Below the pieces are notes generated by a model, which ran no database searches, had not been told where the DNA came from, and was given only the letters and a program-made list of their open reading frames with translations. A stretch of DNA of 64,000 nt from Paenibacillus sp. 19GGS1-52 (GTDB lineage Bacteria; Bacillota; Bacilli; Paenibacillales; Paenibacillaceae), in the NCBI RefSeq assembly GCF_022369515.1, contig NZ_CP059724.1, positions 558,001 through 622,000 of the forward strand, written 5' to 3'. Both the position numbers and the translations under genes were made by a program. Of the stretch, positions 18,396-25,807 are shown one piece after another (the first letter of the stretch is position 1; every line of letters begins with the position of its first letter).

Positions 18396-19067
18396 CTAAT
18401 CAAAATAGTCGAATACTCCACGTGCTAACTCGTAGCGGACGATTCTTTTCTGATTGCCACGATAGGAGGGTAACAGCCAACCTTTATCACACATTTTGTG
18501 TAGCAGTTGGACTGCGGTTCTATGATGAACCTCAAAATGCAACTCGACATCCTTAGGGCGAAGCGGGTGGGCTAGTCCAAGGGCTAGACGGATGACTTCT
18601 TTCTCCTTCAATAGCAAGGGCAATACCGGCACTTGTGAGGTTTGATATTTGCTCAAAACCATGCGCAGCAAGGTGATACAGAGGTCGGGGTGTTGTTCGA
18701 CATCATCGTAAGCAAAGGAAATGACCTGATATCCCATGGCGTATAGAAAAGTTTCACGATTTAATTCATTGCAATATTTCTGCCGATCCATGTCACGTAC
18801 GTGCGTGGCAAAGCCTTTTATTTCAATTAAAATCTTAATGTGTCCAGGCAACCAGGCGAAATCAGCGAAATATGATCTGCCTCGCCAATCAGCAACTTCG
18901 TATTCGGGATGAAGATCTTCAAAGTCCCCTCGGAGCGGCCACCAAACATTGCGTAGAAACAGTACCTCAGCGTGTCGATGTCCTCTTTCCAGCCGACCCA
19001 GCCGCTCACCACTCCTCTTAGCAAGGTGTTTTTCGATGAATTCACTATGTACTTCTTCAAATACCAA
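18396..19067 (-). CDS. Predicted PD-(D/E)XK-like nuclease with C-terminal winged helix
   Basis: The product has about 223 residues. The central part reads ADFAWLPGHIKILIEIKG, the Asp-x(n)-Glu-x-Lys layout of a restriction-endonuclease fold like DUF559/Vsr-type proteins. It is followed by a helix with RQKYCNELNRE and a strand QVISFAYDDV. The last 60 residues (RPKDVELHF, TAVQLLHKMCDKGWLLP) look like a winged helix. The function is unknown. The start is probably TTG at 19067, because GAAGAGG stands 9 nt before it; a TTG at 19088 has no site. No methylase or other defence gene is adjacent. Confidence 0.65.
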   Translation of the reverse strand: MVFEEVHSEFIEKHLAKRSGERLGRLERGHRHAEVLFLRNVWWPLRGDFEDLHPEYEVADWRGRSYFADFAWLPGHIKILIEIKGFATHVRDMDRQKYCNELNRETFLYAMGYQVISFAYDDVEQHPDLCITLLRMVLSKYQTSQVPVLPLLLKEKEVIRLALGLAHPLRPKDVELHFEVHHRTAVQLLHKMCDKGWLLPSYRGNQKRIVRYELARGVFDYFD

Positions 19068-19091
19068 ATCACTCACCCTCTTCCCCAAAAA

Positions 19092-19140
19092 TAGAAAACG
19101 CCCCGACTCTCCTCACTAGAGGAAAATCGGGACGTTCTTC
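19092..19140 (-). terminator. Terminator of the methyltransferase gene
   Basis: An imperfect stem of about 18 bp runs between 19097-19114 and 19119-19136. On the minus strand it is followed by a T-rich run, placing it after the stop at 19193. Confidence 0.7.
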
Positions 19141-19192
19141 GTCTCATAATTGCCAGTATAGGATAAAATAGAGGCTATGACTAGCCTTGAAA

Positions 19193-20017
19193 TTATTTTA
19201 TTCCGAGTCTCATTCGATAACTAATCAGAACCTGCAAGGTCCGTCCCTGAAAATATTGCCCCACCGCAGTTGTGAAAGCGGCGATATCCTGAACCAGGCT
19301 AGACGGGTCGAGCTTTAGTACAGTTTGTATTCCCCCTTGGCTGAGGGTCAGACCGACATAACGTTCCGCATTACAGGACTCGGTATTGTGGAATACAATT
19401 TCTCTGGCGAAGGAGAAGGCTTGACTGGCTTTGATCTGGGTCAGATGTTTCTCTTTGTCCCATTTATGCGCTCTCTCCGTTTCGGGCAGCAGGACAGCTA
19501 GAAGTTCATCAGCTTTGCCAATCAGTCGATTGTATTGATCTTCTATATCTTGCTGGAGCACCAGCGGCCAGTCGCAATCATAGGCGGCAAAGACTCCGCC
19601 TGGCCGCAAGCAGCGTGCTATTTCCTGCAGTGTACTTACCGGCTCCATCCAATGAAAAGACTGCGAGCAGGTTATAATGTCTACACTTTCGGATACGAGT
19701 GGAAGCTGATTGGAATAGCCCTGTACAAAAGATAAAGAAGCAGCAGCCTGTGGATCTTGGCTTAGCTTCTCAAGTGCTTTTCCCAGCATGTCCGTGTTGG
19801 GCTCTATACCGATTACAGAGTCGGCAGCCTCCTTCCACAAAAAGGTGGATAGGCCAGTTCCACAGCCAATATCGGCAACACGCGAAGGTCTGCCTCCCAA
19901 GTAATTCGTCAGCACTTCTATAACAAGTGCTGGAGCCGTGGGGCGGTAGCGGTCATAGTCATTTTGAAATCCCAAGAAGCGGTCGATGTTCTGCTTTCTG
20001 TTTCCTTGTGGCAGCAT
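19193..20017 (-). CDS. Class I SAM-dependent methyltransferase
   Basis: The protein has 274 residues. Motif I is VADIGCGTGLSTFLW, the acidic residue of motif II is in GIEPN, and motif IV is in ITCSQSFHWM; this is the UbiE/Methyltransf_11 pattern. HWMEP is typical of the trans-aconitate/SAM methyltransferase-like branch. The substrate is unknown. The ATG follows AAAGGAGG. Confidence 0.88.
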   Translation of the reverse strand: MLPQGNRKQNIDRFLGFQNDYDRYRPTAPALVIEVLTNYLGGRPSRVADIGCGTGLSTFLWKEAADSVIGIEPNTDMLGKALEKLSQDPQAAASLSFVQGYSNQLPLVSESVDIITCSQSFHWMEPVSTLQEIARCLRPGGVFAAYDCDWPLVLQQDIEDQYNRLIGKADELLAVLLPETERAHKWDKEKHLTQIKASQAFSFAREIVFHNTESCNAERYVGLTLSQGGIQTVLKLDPSSLVQDIAAFTTAVGQYFQGRTLQVLISYRMRLGIK

Positions 20018-20097
20018 ATTATCCTCCTTTATTCTTCATACAAACCGAAAATAGAATTCATCCTTATATAGTATGAGATATATGCAGTGGAATAAGT

Positions 20098-20135
20098 AAA
20101 AATCCCCAGGGCCCTTTAATAAGGCAGCCTGGGAA
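20098..20135 (-). terminator. Terminator of mqnB-mqnD
   Basis: TCCCCAGG (20103-20110) pairs with CCTGGGA (20128-20134). On the minus strand it ends in five T residues. Confidence 0.65.
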
Positions 20136-20174
20136 CTTTTTGAAGGTGAGGGGGTGGGAAAATTGCTTATCTAT

Positions 20175-21026
20175 CTATCGCAGCAGCGCGGGATCAACGG
20201 CAGGGACTAATCCAACTGCAGCCGCACGATCCAGCAGAGCTGATATAGCTGCATAGCCGTCCTCGCCCAAATTCATGGAGAAATCATTCACATAAAGATC
20301 AATATGTGATTTGGCTACTTCAGGCTCAAGCTCCTGTGCATGGCTCAGGACATACTCTCTGGATTCCAGTGGATGGTCCCAAGCGTATTGCAGAGAGCTG
20401 CGAATCCAGCCGGTAATGGCTTCTGTATCGAGATCGCGGCGGGCGATAATAGCGCCAAGCGGTATCGGCAGTCCGGTATCACTCTCCCACCAACTGCCAA
20501 GGTCGGTTAGCATGTGTAGTCCATAGGAATGGTAGGTGAAGCGGGCTTCATGGATCACTAGTCCAGCATCGATATGACCGTCCCGTACGGCAGGCATGAT
20601 CTCATCAAAGGGCATAACGACGATTTCGCCGATGCCACCCGGCACATGCTGGGCGGCCCAGAGCCGGAATAGCAGATAAGCGGTAGAACGTTCACTTGGT
20701 ACCGCAATCCTGCGTCCAGTTAGTCCTGCTGGACGTTTCACAGATGTTGGTCCGCCAGCGGTCAGCAGCAGAGGGCCACAGCCTCGACCTAGCGCACCGC
20801 CGCACGGGAGCAATTTATAGCGATCAAGCACCCAGGGTAGGGCGGCGTAGGAGATTTTGAGCACCTCCGGTCCGACACCCTCAGCAGCGAGGTTATTCGT
20901 AATATCAATGTCGGCATAGGTTACATTAAGCTTGGGAGCATTAGGTACAAGACTATGCACCAAAGCGTGGAAGACGAAAGTATCATTAGGGCAAGGCGAG
21001 AAAGCGATATTCAGCTCAGTTGTCAT
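20175..21026 (-). CDS. mqnD: 1,4-dihydroxy-6-naphthoate synthase (futalosine menaquinone pathway)
   Basis: The 283-residue protein has a periplasmic-binding-like fold used as an enzyme. The start TTELNIAFSPCPNDTFVFHAL is diagnostic of MqnD, which turns cyclic dehypoxanthinyl futalosine into 1,4-dihydroxy-6-naphthoate. The ATG at 21026 shares one base with the mqnB stop (TAATG) and follows GGAGG, so the two are translationally coupled. The other pathway genes (mqnA, mqnC, mqnE) are not in the window. Confidence 0.93.
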   Translation of the reverse strand: MTTELNIAFSPCPNDTFVFHALVHSLVPNAPKLNVTYADIDITNNLAAEGVGPEVLKISYAALPWVLDRYKLLPCGGALGRGCGPLLLTAGGPTSVKRPAGLTGRRIAVPSERSTAYLLFRLWAAQHVPGGIGEIVVMPFDEIMPAVRDGHIDAGLVIHEARFTYHSYGLHMLTDLGSWWESDTGLPIPLGAIIARRDLDTEAITGWIRSSLQYAWDHPLESREYVLSHAQELEPEVAKSHIDLYVNDFSMNLGEDGYAAISALLDRAAAVGLVPAVDPALLR

Positions 21027-21721
21027 TACAGCACCTCCAGTAATATTGCGGCGGCAGCCTCTAAGGCTTCCAAGGCTTCGCCGATCTTCCAAGCTGCGCG
21101 GTCGCGTGGTCCGACCGCATTCGAGATCGCGCGGAGCTCCAGCACCGGGAGCCCCAGCGCCATGGCGGCCACGGCTACTCCGTGGCCTTCCATCGCTTCA
21201 GCCGCCGCGCCTGGGTGGCGCGCGGCGAGTGCGGCGGCCGTCTCCGCTGTGCCGGTCGCCGTCGAGACGGTCAGCACGGGGCCCGTGCTGACGTTAAGTC
21301 CGGCCGCTGCCAGCGCGGCCGTTACCGCCTGCACCGTGCCGGAGTCAGCCGGCACGGACACGCTGCCGAAGCCGAGCTCGGCAGCGGAGCGGAAGCCCTC
21401 CGGCGTCTCCGCCCCGAGGTCGGCGGCAATCATCTCGCTGGCTACGACCAGCGAGCCTACGGGTGCCACTCCCGGGAATCCGCCGCCGATCCCGGCGCTG
21501 ATGACGCAGCCGTAGGCGCCGGCTGCCAGTGCAGCGGCGGTACCCGCCGCTGCTGCGGCTGTGCCAGCGCCAGCCGCCACAACATGGAACCTGCCGCTGC
21601 CCTGAAGGCCGCGCAGGACCGCGTCCCGCTCGGCGGCGACCGCAGTCACGATCAGCACTCGCGGCGCCGCGGCTTGTTCCTCCAAAGCTTCGCCGGTGGA
21701 GGTATAATGGAATGCTCTCAT
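21026..21721 (-). CDS. mqnB: Futalosine hydrolase
   Basis: The 231-residue nucleosidase is of the purine nucleoside phosphorylase/MTAN fold: ISAGIGGGFPG and EAMEGHGVAVAA (active-site Glu and Met region), then AISNAVGPRDR. It removes hypoxanthine from futalosine. The protein is very Ala-rich and its DNA is markedly more GC-rich than its neighbours. The ATG at 21721 follows GAAGGAGG; more distant upstream starts have no site. It forms an operon with mqnD. Confidence 0.92.
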   Translation of the reverse strand: MRAFHYTSTGEALEEQAAAPRVLIVTAVAAERDAVLRGLQGSGRFHVVAAGAGTAAAAAGTAAALAAGAYGCVISAGIGGGFPGVAPVGSLVVASEMIAADLGAETPEGFRSAAELGFGSVSVPADSGTVQAVTAALAAAGLNVSTGPVLTVSTATGTAETAAALAARHPGAAAEAMEGHGVAVAAMALGLPVLELRAISNAVGPRDRAAWKIGEALEALEAAAAILLEVL

Positions 21722-21813
21722 CGTCCAACCTCCTTCTATCGTATAGAGACGTGCTTCTAGCTGAAAGCTTTCCCCATAGTGAGGACATGCCGACGTGAAG
21801 AAATAACAGTTAG

Positions 21814-22007
21814 CTACTTTCATTGCAGAAAGTACAGTAGAATCCTCCAATTTGACCTGAAAGAACAATTCTGTTGTATTTCATACATTAGATTCTTGCA
21901 AATAATGTGTATAAGAGCGATTCTGATTCATTCTACTGTAAGAAATACATTAGAATCATAATTCCTGCTCTTTTGGGTATATTCTACTGTACAAAATACA
22001 TTAGAAT
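21814..22007. repeat. Cluster of hairpin repeats upstream of mqnB
   Basis: Three copies of an imperfect palindrome of the form ATTCTA-c-TGTA-n5-TACA-t-TAGAAT lie at 21868-21896 (degenerate), 21930-21956 and 21981-22007. A related half at 21814-21843 (TACTTTC-n6-GAAAGTA then CAGTAGAAT) completes the cluster. The cluster occupies the upstream region of mqnB. Confidence 0.8.
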
Positions 22008-22008
22008 G

Positions 22009-22044
22009 GGGGCTCAATCGCAAAATGGGGCTCAATCGCAAAAT
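22009..22044 (+). repeat. Two tandem 18-bp units
   Basis: GGGGCTCAATCGCAAAAT occurs twice without a gap (22009-22026 and 22027-22044), directly after the last hairpin repeat. Confidence 0.9.
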
Positions 22045-22165
22045 CAGGGATTGACCCAGCGGACCTCAGAAAAGATAAAGTGGCTTATTGAGCTTAAAGA
22101 GAGCACAAGACAGGACCGGACTGAGAAGCCGCTATTTGCTCGAAATCAGGCGATTTGGGAGTTTG

Positions 22166-22295
22166 GCGGACTCGAGGGACGCTATTGCCCCAATTTCTTC
22201 CCAAAAGATTCTGTTTCTAATTCAATAGCGTATTCTGAGTCCGCTTCCTATCCCGTAATCCCTTTCGAAAGTGAAATAGCGGATCTACAGTCCGC
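22166..22295. repeat. Two-block inverted repeat with a third copy
   Basis: GCGGACTC-n6-CGCTATTG (22166-22187) is mirrored by CAATAGCG-n6-GAGTCCGC (22223-22244). A third, partial copy of the right arm lies at 22275-22295. Confidence 0.8.
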
Positions 22296-22396
22296 CTGGG
22301 TTGATCTGCAACTATTCAGGCTTTGTATATTTGCCTCGGTATTCGTTCGCTCGAATGCTTCAAACACTAATATTGGTTTTGAGCCAGAAAGGCAGT

Positions 22397-22611
22397 AGCT
22401 CCTTAAGCAATAGCTCCCTGATCACAGCAGCAGCTCCCTGATCTAAGCAGCAGCTCCCTGATCACAGCAGTAGCTACCTAATCACAGCAGTAGCTCCCTG
22501 ATCTGAGCACTAGCTCTCTGATCTGAGCTGTAGCTCCCTGATCTAAGCAGCAGCTCCCTGATCACAGCAGTAGCTACCTAATCACAGCAGTAGCTCCCTG
22601 ATCACAGCAGC
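22397..22611 (+). repeat. 20-bp tandem repeat array (minisatellite), about 10 units
   Basis: Ten 20-bp units of consensus AGCTCCCTGATCACAGCAGT run from 22412 to 22611, preceded by a degenerate 15-bp unit. A block of three units (22432-22491) recurs identically at 22532-22591. No plausible gene is read through it. Confidence 0.93.
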
Positions 22612-22614
22612 AGC

Positions 22615-22692
22615 ATTCTTTTCCTAGCTCCCTCAGCAGATCTCCCTAGTAAATGAAGACGCTTGCGAAACCAGTATCGCAAGGAAAAGAAT
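22615..22692. repeat. Nested inverted repeat after the array
   Basis: ATTCTTTTCCT (22615-22625) pairs with AGGAAAAGAAT (22682-22692). Inside it, CTTGCGA (22662-22668) pairs with TCGCAAG (22677-22683). Confidence 0.65.
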
Positions 22693-22741
22693 ACGCCGTT
22701 TTGGAGGTCAGGTCAATTCACGCTTTTTTTTGCAGAAGCTG

Positions 22742-22770
22742 TTGACAAAGATAGCATTATAGATTATATT
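22742..22770 (+). promoter_or_regulatory. Sigma-A promoter of the marR gene
   Basis: TTGACA (22742-22747), a 17-bp spacer and TATATT (22765-22770). Confidence 0.85.
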
Positions 22771-22803
22771 TATCTTAACTTAAAGATACTTAACTTAAAG
22801 ACA
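22771..22803 (+). promoter_or_regulatory. MhqR-type operator at the marR promoter
   Basis: TATCTTAA-CT-TAAAGATA (22771-22788) is an 18-bp near-perfect palindrome just downstream of the -10 box. A second degenerate copy overlaps its end (22786-22803). It matches the operator at 23550 and resembles the B. subtilis MhqR box in size and outer bases. Inference: autorepression. Confidence 0.7.
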
Positions 22804-22827
22804 AATGGAAGTGGAGCGGAGGTGTGA

Positions 22828-23301
22828 ATGATGAGCGAATTCAAGGAGACATTAAATAAGGCTGGCAGTCCTGCTGATGAGGATAAAGCAGCATCACTGA
22901 AATTGTTCGTTGTGTTATCCAAGGCCTACAAGAGCCTGATGGATCACGCGGTTAAGGATATGAAGAGCCACGGATTAGCCTCCGCTGAGTTCATGGTGCT
23001 TGAGGTGTTATATCATAGAACGCGTATTCCACTGCAGCAGATTGGCGAGAAGATCCTCGTTACCAGCGGAAGTATTACGTACAATATTGATAAGTTGGAG
23101 AGTAAGGGACTGCTGAAGCGTGTACCATGCAGCGATGATCGGCGCGTGACTTATGCAGAGATTACTGAAGCGGGCCGTGCGCTTTTTGATGAAATATTTC
23201 CCCAACACGTATCTTCCATCCATAATCTGATGGGCGGGCTGAACAACGATGAGAAGAATCAGGCCATAGAATTGCTGAAGAAACTTGGCAAAGGCGTGTA
23301 G
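22828..23301 (+). CDS. mhqR: MarR-family repressor, MhqR-like
   Basis: The 157-residue winged-helix repressor has the recognition region GEKILVTSGSITYNIDKLESKGLL and the wing CSDDRRVTYAEIT. A single Cys (CSDD) lies just before the wing. MhqR-type MarR proteins repress quinone and catechol detoxification genes and are released by electrophiles. The gene context (DoxX, ring-cleaving dioxygenase, carboxylesterase) is that of the B. subtilis mhq regulon. The ATG at 22828 follows GCGGAGGTG. Confidence 0.83.
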   Translation: MMSEFKETLNKAGSPADEDKAASLKLFVVLSKAYKSLMDHAVKDMKSHGLASAEFMVLEVLYHRTRIPLQQIGEKILVTSGSITYNIDKLESKGLLKRVPCSDDRRVTYAEITEAGRALFDEIFPQHVSSIHNLMGGLNNDEKNQAIELLKKLGKGV

Positions 23302-23549
23302 AATCGCTAAGTTTGTAAGTTTAAGTGCACAATGGTATTTTAAAAGTATCGAACAGTAACGTATCTATCGTATCAGATGGTTGTCTATTCAATTTATCGG
23401 TGTTCCAAATAGTAGCTAACGTGTATCTATAACTTATCGGAATTCATCTCGACAGTATCCAACCAGCACAGAGTAATTTGTAGTTTGTTACTACAGGCTT
23501 CTCGCCAAGTACAATAAACTCTGAAGGAAACATAAATTTTTTTACCTAA

Positions 23550-23567
23550 TATCTTAACCTTAAGATA
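23550..23567 (+). promoter_or_regulatory. MhqR-type operator upstream of doxX
   Basis: TATCTTAA-CC-TTAAGATA is a perfect 8+8 bp palindrome 31 bp before the doxX start. It is the same sequence type as the operator at the regulator's own promoter. The rest of the 23302-23598 gap shows no gene and no clear promoter. Confidence 0.75.
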
Positions 23568-23598
23568 ATTAAATCGAAGAGAATGGAGAGTGTTTAAA

Positions 23599-24000
23599 AT
23601 GGTTAGTGTAGCATTGTTGTTGTTAAGAGTGGTTATCGGGGTTGCGTTCGTAGGGCATGGGGCACAAAAGCTGTTCGGTTGGTTTGGTGGATATGGTCCA
23701 AAAGGGACCGGCGGATATATGGAGTCGATTGGCATGAAACCCGGAGTCGCTATGGCGGTGCTGGCCGGACTGATGGAGTTGGTTGGAGGAATCCTATTTG
23801 TAGCGGGTCTGTTTACTCCGGTGGCAGCCGTACTGATTATAGCTACTATGCTTGGAGCAATTATCAAGGTTCATGCACCTAATGGCTTCTGGTCTACATC
23901 TAACGGCATTGAATTTCCGCTGACTGTGCTGGTGATTGCACTTGCTGTAGCGCTGGCGGGTCCAGGTTCGATTTCACTCGACGCACTGTTTTTTAACTAA
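23599..24000 (+). CDS. mhqP: DoxX-family membrane protein (MhqP-like)
   Basis: The 133-residue protein has four helices and the DoxX signature (LRVVIGVAFVGHGAQKLFGWFGGYG, here given as the known motif region at residues 8-32). MhqP in B. subtilis is a DoxX protein induced by hydroquinones. The ATG at 23599 is preferred over a GTG at 23590 because GGAGAG would touch the latter. The operator at 23550 places it under the MarR regulator. It is probably the first gene of the operon with the next two. Confidence 0.82.
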   Translation: MVSVALLLLRVVIGVAFVGHGAQKLFGWFGGYGPKGTGGYMESIGMKPGVAMAVLAGLMELVGGILFVAGLFTPVAAVLIIATMLGAIIKVHAPNGFWSTSNGIEFPLTVLVIALAVALAGPGSISLDALFFN

Positions 24001-24114
24001 GAAGAAACGACTATGTCGTCCTTTTTAGGAGACAGAAGTTTCTCGTAAAAATATAAGGAGGATTAATAAGGTACAACATATAAATTCTTTTATTTAAGAA
24101 AGGGGATTATACTA

Positions 24115-25065
24115 ATGACATTACAAACTTCAGGAATACATCATATTACGGCCTTTGTTGGAGATGCACAGCGCAACGCGGACTTCTATGCAGGGATTCT
24201 TGGGCTACGTTTGGTCAAAAAAACGATTAACTTCGACGCTCCAGAGGTCTACCATCTGTATTTTGGTAATGAACAGGGTGCGCCAGGCACGATTATTACC
24301 TTCTTCCCTTGGTCCACTGGGCGCAAAGGCAGAATTGGCGGCGGGCAGGTTGGCGTAACCACATACGCGGTACCGGTGGGCTCATTGGACTTCTGGGAGC
24401 AGCGGCTTGCTACGTACCGGATACCCGTTACCGAAGTAAGCAGAATCTCGGAATCCTATCTTTCCTTCGCCGATTATGACGGCTTGCGGATAGAACTGGT
24501 GGAACGTGAGGAAGGTGCTCCTAGCACGTGGTCCTTCGCCGGAGTACCTGTAGAGCACGCGATCAAAGGTTTCGGTGGCGCGGTTCTCTACAGCACGGAC
24601 CCGCTGAAAACAGCGGATACTCTTGGTCATACACTGGGCATGGAGCGTATCGCTGAGGGCGACGGGTATATACGGTACAGATCAACTGGAGATATAGGCA
24701 ATATTATTGACCTAAAGGCTACTCCAGTTCCGCAGGGAGCGGGAGGCACCGGAACGGTACATCATATTGCTTGGCGGGCAATAGATGATGCTGAACAACT
24801 GGAGTGGGGCATCCTGGTGCAAAGCCATGGTTATCAGCCTACACCGGTTCAAGACCGCCAGTACTTTAACGCGATCTACTTCCGCGAAGAAGGTGGAATC
24901 CTGTTCGAGATCGCTACCGATCCTCCGGGCTTTGCTAATGATGAAGAGCCGGATGCACTGGGTCTGAAGCTGATGCTTCCAGCTTGGTTTGAGCCGCACC
25001 GCGCGGCTATCGAAGAGAATCTCAGTCCTTTTCAAATTCGTGAAATTGAGGTGAAGCAGGGATGA
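24115..25065 (+). CDS. mhqO: Ring-cleaving dioxygenase (VOC superfamily, MhqA/MhqO type)
   Basis: The 316-residue protein has two glyoxalase/extradiol-type VOC modules. Metal-ligand positions are visible as His in GIHHITAFVGD, His in GTVHHIAWRA and Glu in GGILFEIATDPPGF. Family members are Fe(II)/Mn(II) enzymes thought to open hydroquinone or catechol rings. The ATG follows AAAGGGG. It overlaps the next gene by ATGA. Confidence 0.88.
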   Translation: MTLQTSGIHHITAFVGDAQRNADFYAGILGLRLVKKTINFDAPEVYHLYFGNEQGAPGTIITFFPWSTGRKGRIGGGQVGVTTYAVPVGSLDFWEQRLATYRIPVTEVSRISESYLSFADYDGLRIELVEREEGAPSTWSFAGVPVEHAIKGFGGAVLYSTDPLKTADTLGHTLGMERIAEGDGYIRYRSTGDIGNIIDLKATPVPQGAGGTGTVHHIAWRAIDDAEQLEWGILVQSHGYQPTPVQDRQYFNAIYFREEGGILFEIATDPPGFANDEEPDALGLKLMLPAWFEPHRAAIEENLSPFQIREIEVKQG

Positions 25066-25664
25066 TCCATGTATTCCGTAAGGGTACAGACGAAACTAAG
25101 CCAATCTTAGTATTATTCCATGGCACTGGCGGCAATGAGAACGACCTGCTGCCGCTGGCTGATCTGTTGTCGCCTGAATCCTCCGTGTTAGGCATCCGGG
25201 GGAATGTGCTGGAGAACGGGATGCCCCGTTTCTTCCGGCGGTTAGCTGAAGGTGTATTCGATGAACCGGATCTGATCTTCCGCACACATGAGATCAAGCA
25301 GTTTCTAGATGAGGCAGCGGCACAATACGGCTTTGACGCTACTAAGCTAGTTGCCGTCGGCTACTCCAATGGCGCGAACATTGCCGGCAGCCTGCTGTTT
25401 CATTATAAGGATATCTTCCACGCTTCTATTCTGTTGCATCCGATGGTGCCACTGCGAAATGTGGAGATTCCTTCTCTTAAAGGCCACGCCATCTTCATCG
25501 GAGCAGGTAAGAATGATCCGATTATTGCCACTGCGGAAACCCAGGAACTAGAGACCCTATTGCAGGGTGCCGGTGCTGAGGTGACTACACACTGGGGCAA
25601 TCAGGGCCACCGCCTGAGCGCTGAAGAAGCTGAGGCGGCCAGAGTTTGGCTGCAGCGCGCTTAA
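25062..25664 (+). CDS. mhqD: Alpha/beta hydrolase (MhqD-like carboxylesterase)
   Basis: The 200-residue serine hydrolase has the oxyanion segment LFHGTGGNEND, nucleophile Ser in GYSNGAN, Asp in GKNDPI and His in NQGHRL. It belongs to the phospholipase/carboxylesterase family and matches MhqD of the methylhydroquinone regulon. It probably acts on ring-cleavage or conjugate products. Its start overlaps the dioxygenase stop. Confidence 0.87.
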   Translation: MIHVFRKGTDETKPILVLFHGTGGNENDLLPLADLLSPESSVLGIRGNVLENGMPRFFRRLAEGVFDEPDLIFRTHEIKQFLDEAAAQYGFDATKLVAVGYSNGANIAGSLLFHYKDIFHASILLHPMVPLRNVEIPSLKGHAIFIGAGKNDPIIATAETQELETLLQGAGAEVTTHWGNQGHRLSAEEAEAARVWLQRA

Positions 25665-25681
25665 GTTGAATGTATAGCACG

Positions 25682-25736
25682 ATGCCCCCTAAGGCAGGCA
25701 CTTTGTTCAAAGTGTCCGCCTTAGGGGGCATTTTTG
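25682..25736. terminator. Terminator of the mhq operon
   Basis: ATGCCCCCTAAGGC (25682-25695) pairs with GCCTTAGGGGGCAT (25718-25731), with an inner CACTTTG/AAAGTG stem, then five Ts. It lies between convergent genes and may serve both. Confidence 0.9.
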
Positions 25737-25807
25737 TGCAGTGGTAGCAGTAGGTTTGTACTGTCGGATGACAGTCGTTTCTTCTTCCGTTTCTCGTTTC
25801 TACTTAT

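Noticed and set aside
21182..21760. Several open frames on the plus strand and other frames over mqnB
   Set aside because: High GC suppresses stop codons in all frames here. Only the minus-strand frame shows family motifs and a ribosome binding site.
21907..22398. A 163-codon open frame in the repeat region
   Set aside because: It runs through hairpin and tandem repeats, has no ribosome binding site and an unprotein-like composition. The repeats explain it.
22397..22611. CRISPR array
   Set aside because: The 20-bp units are contiguous with no spacers, and there are no cas genes nearby.
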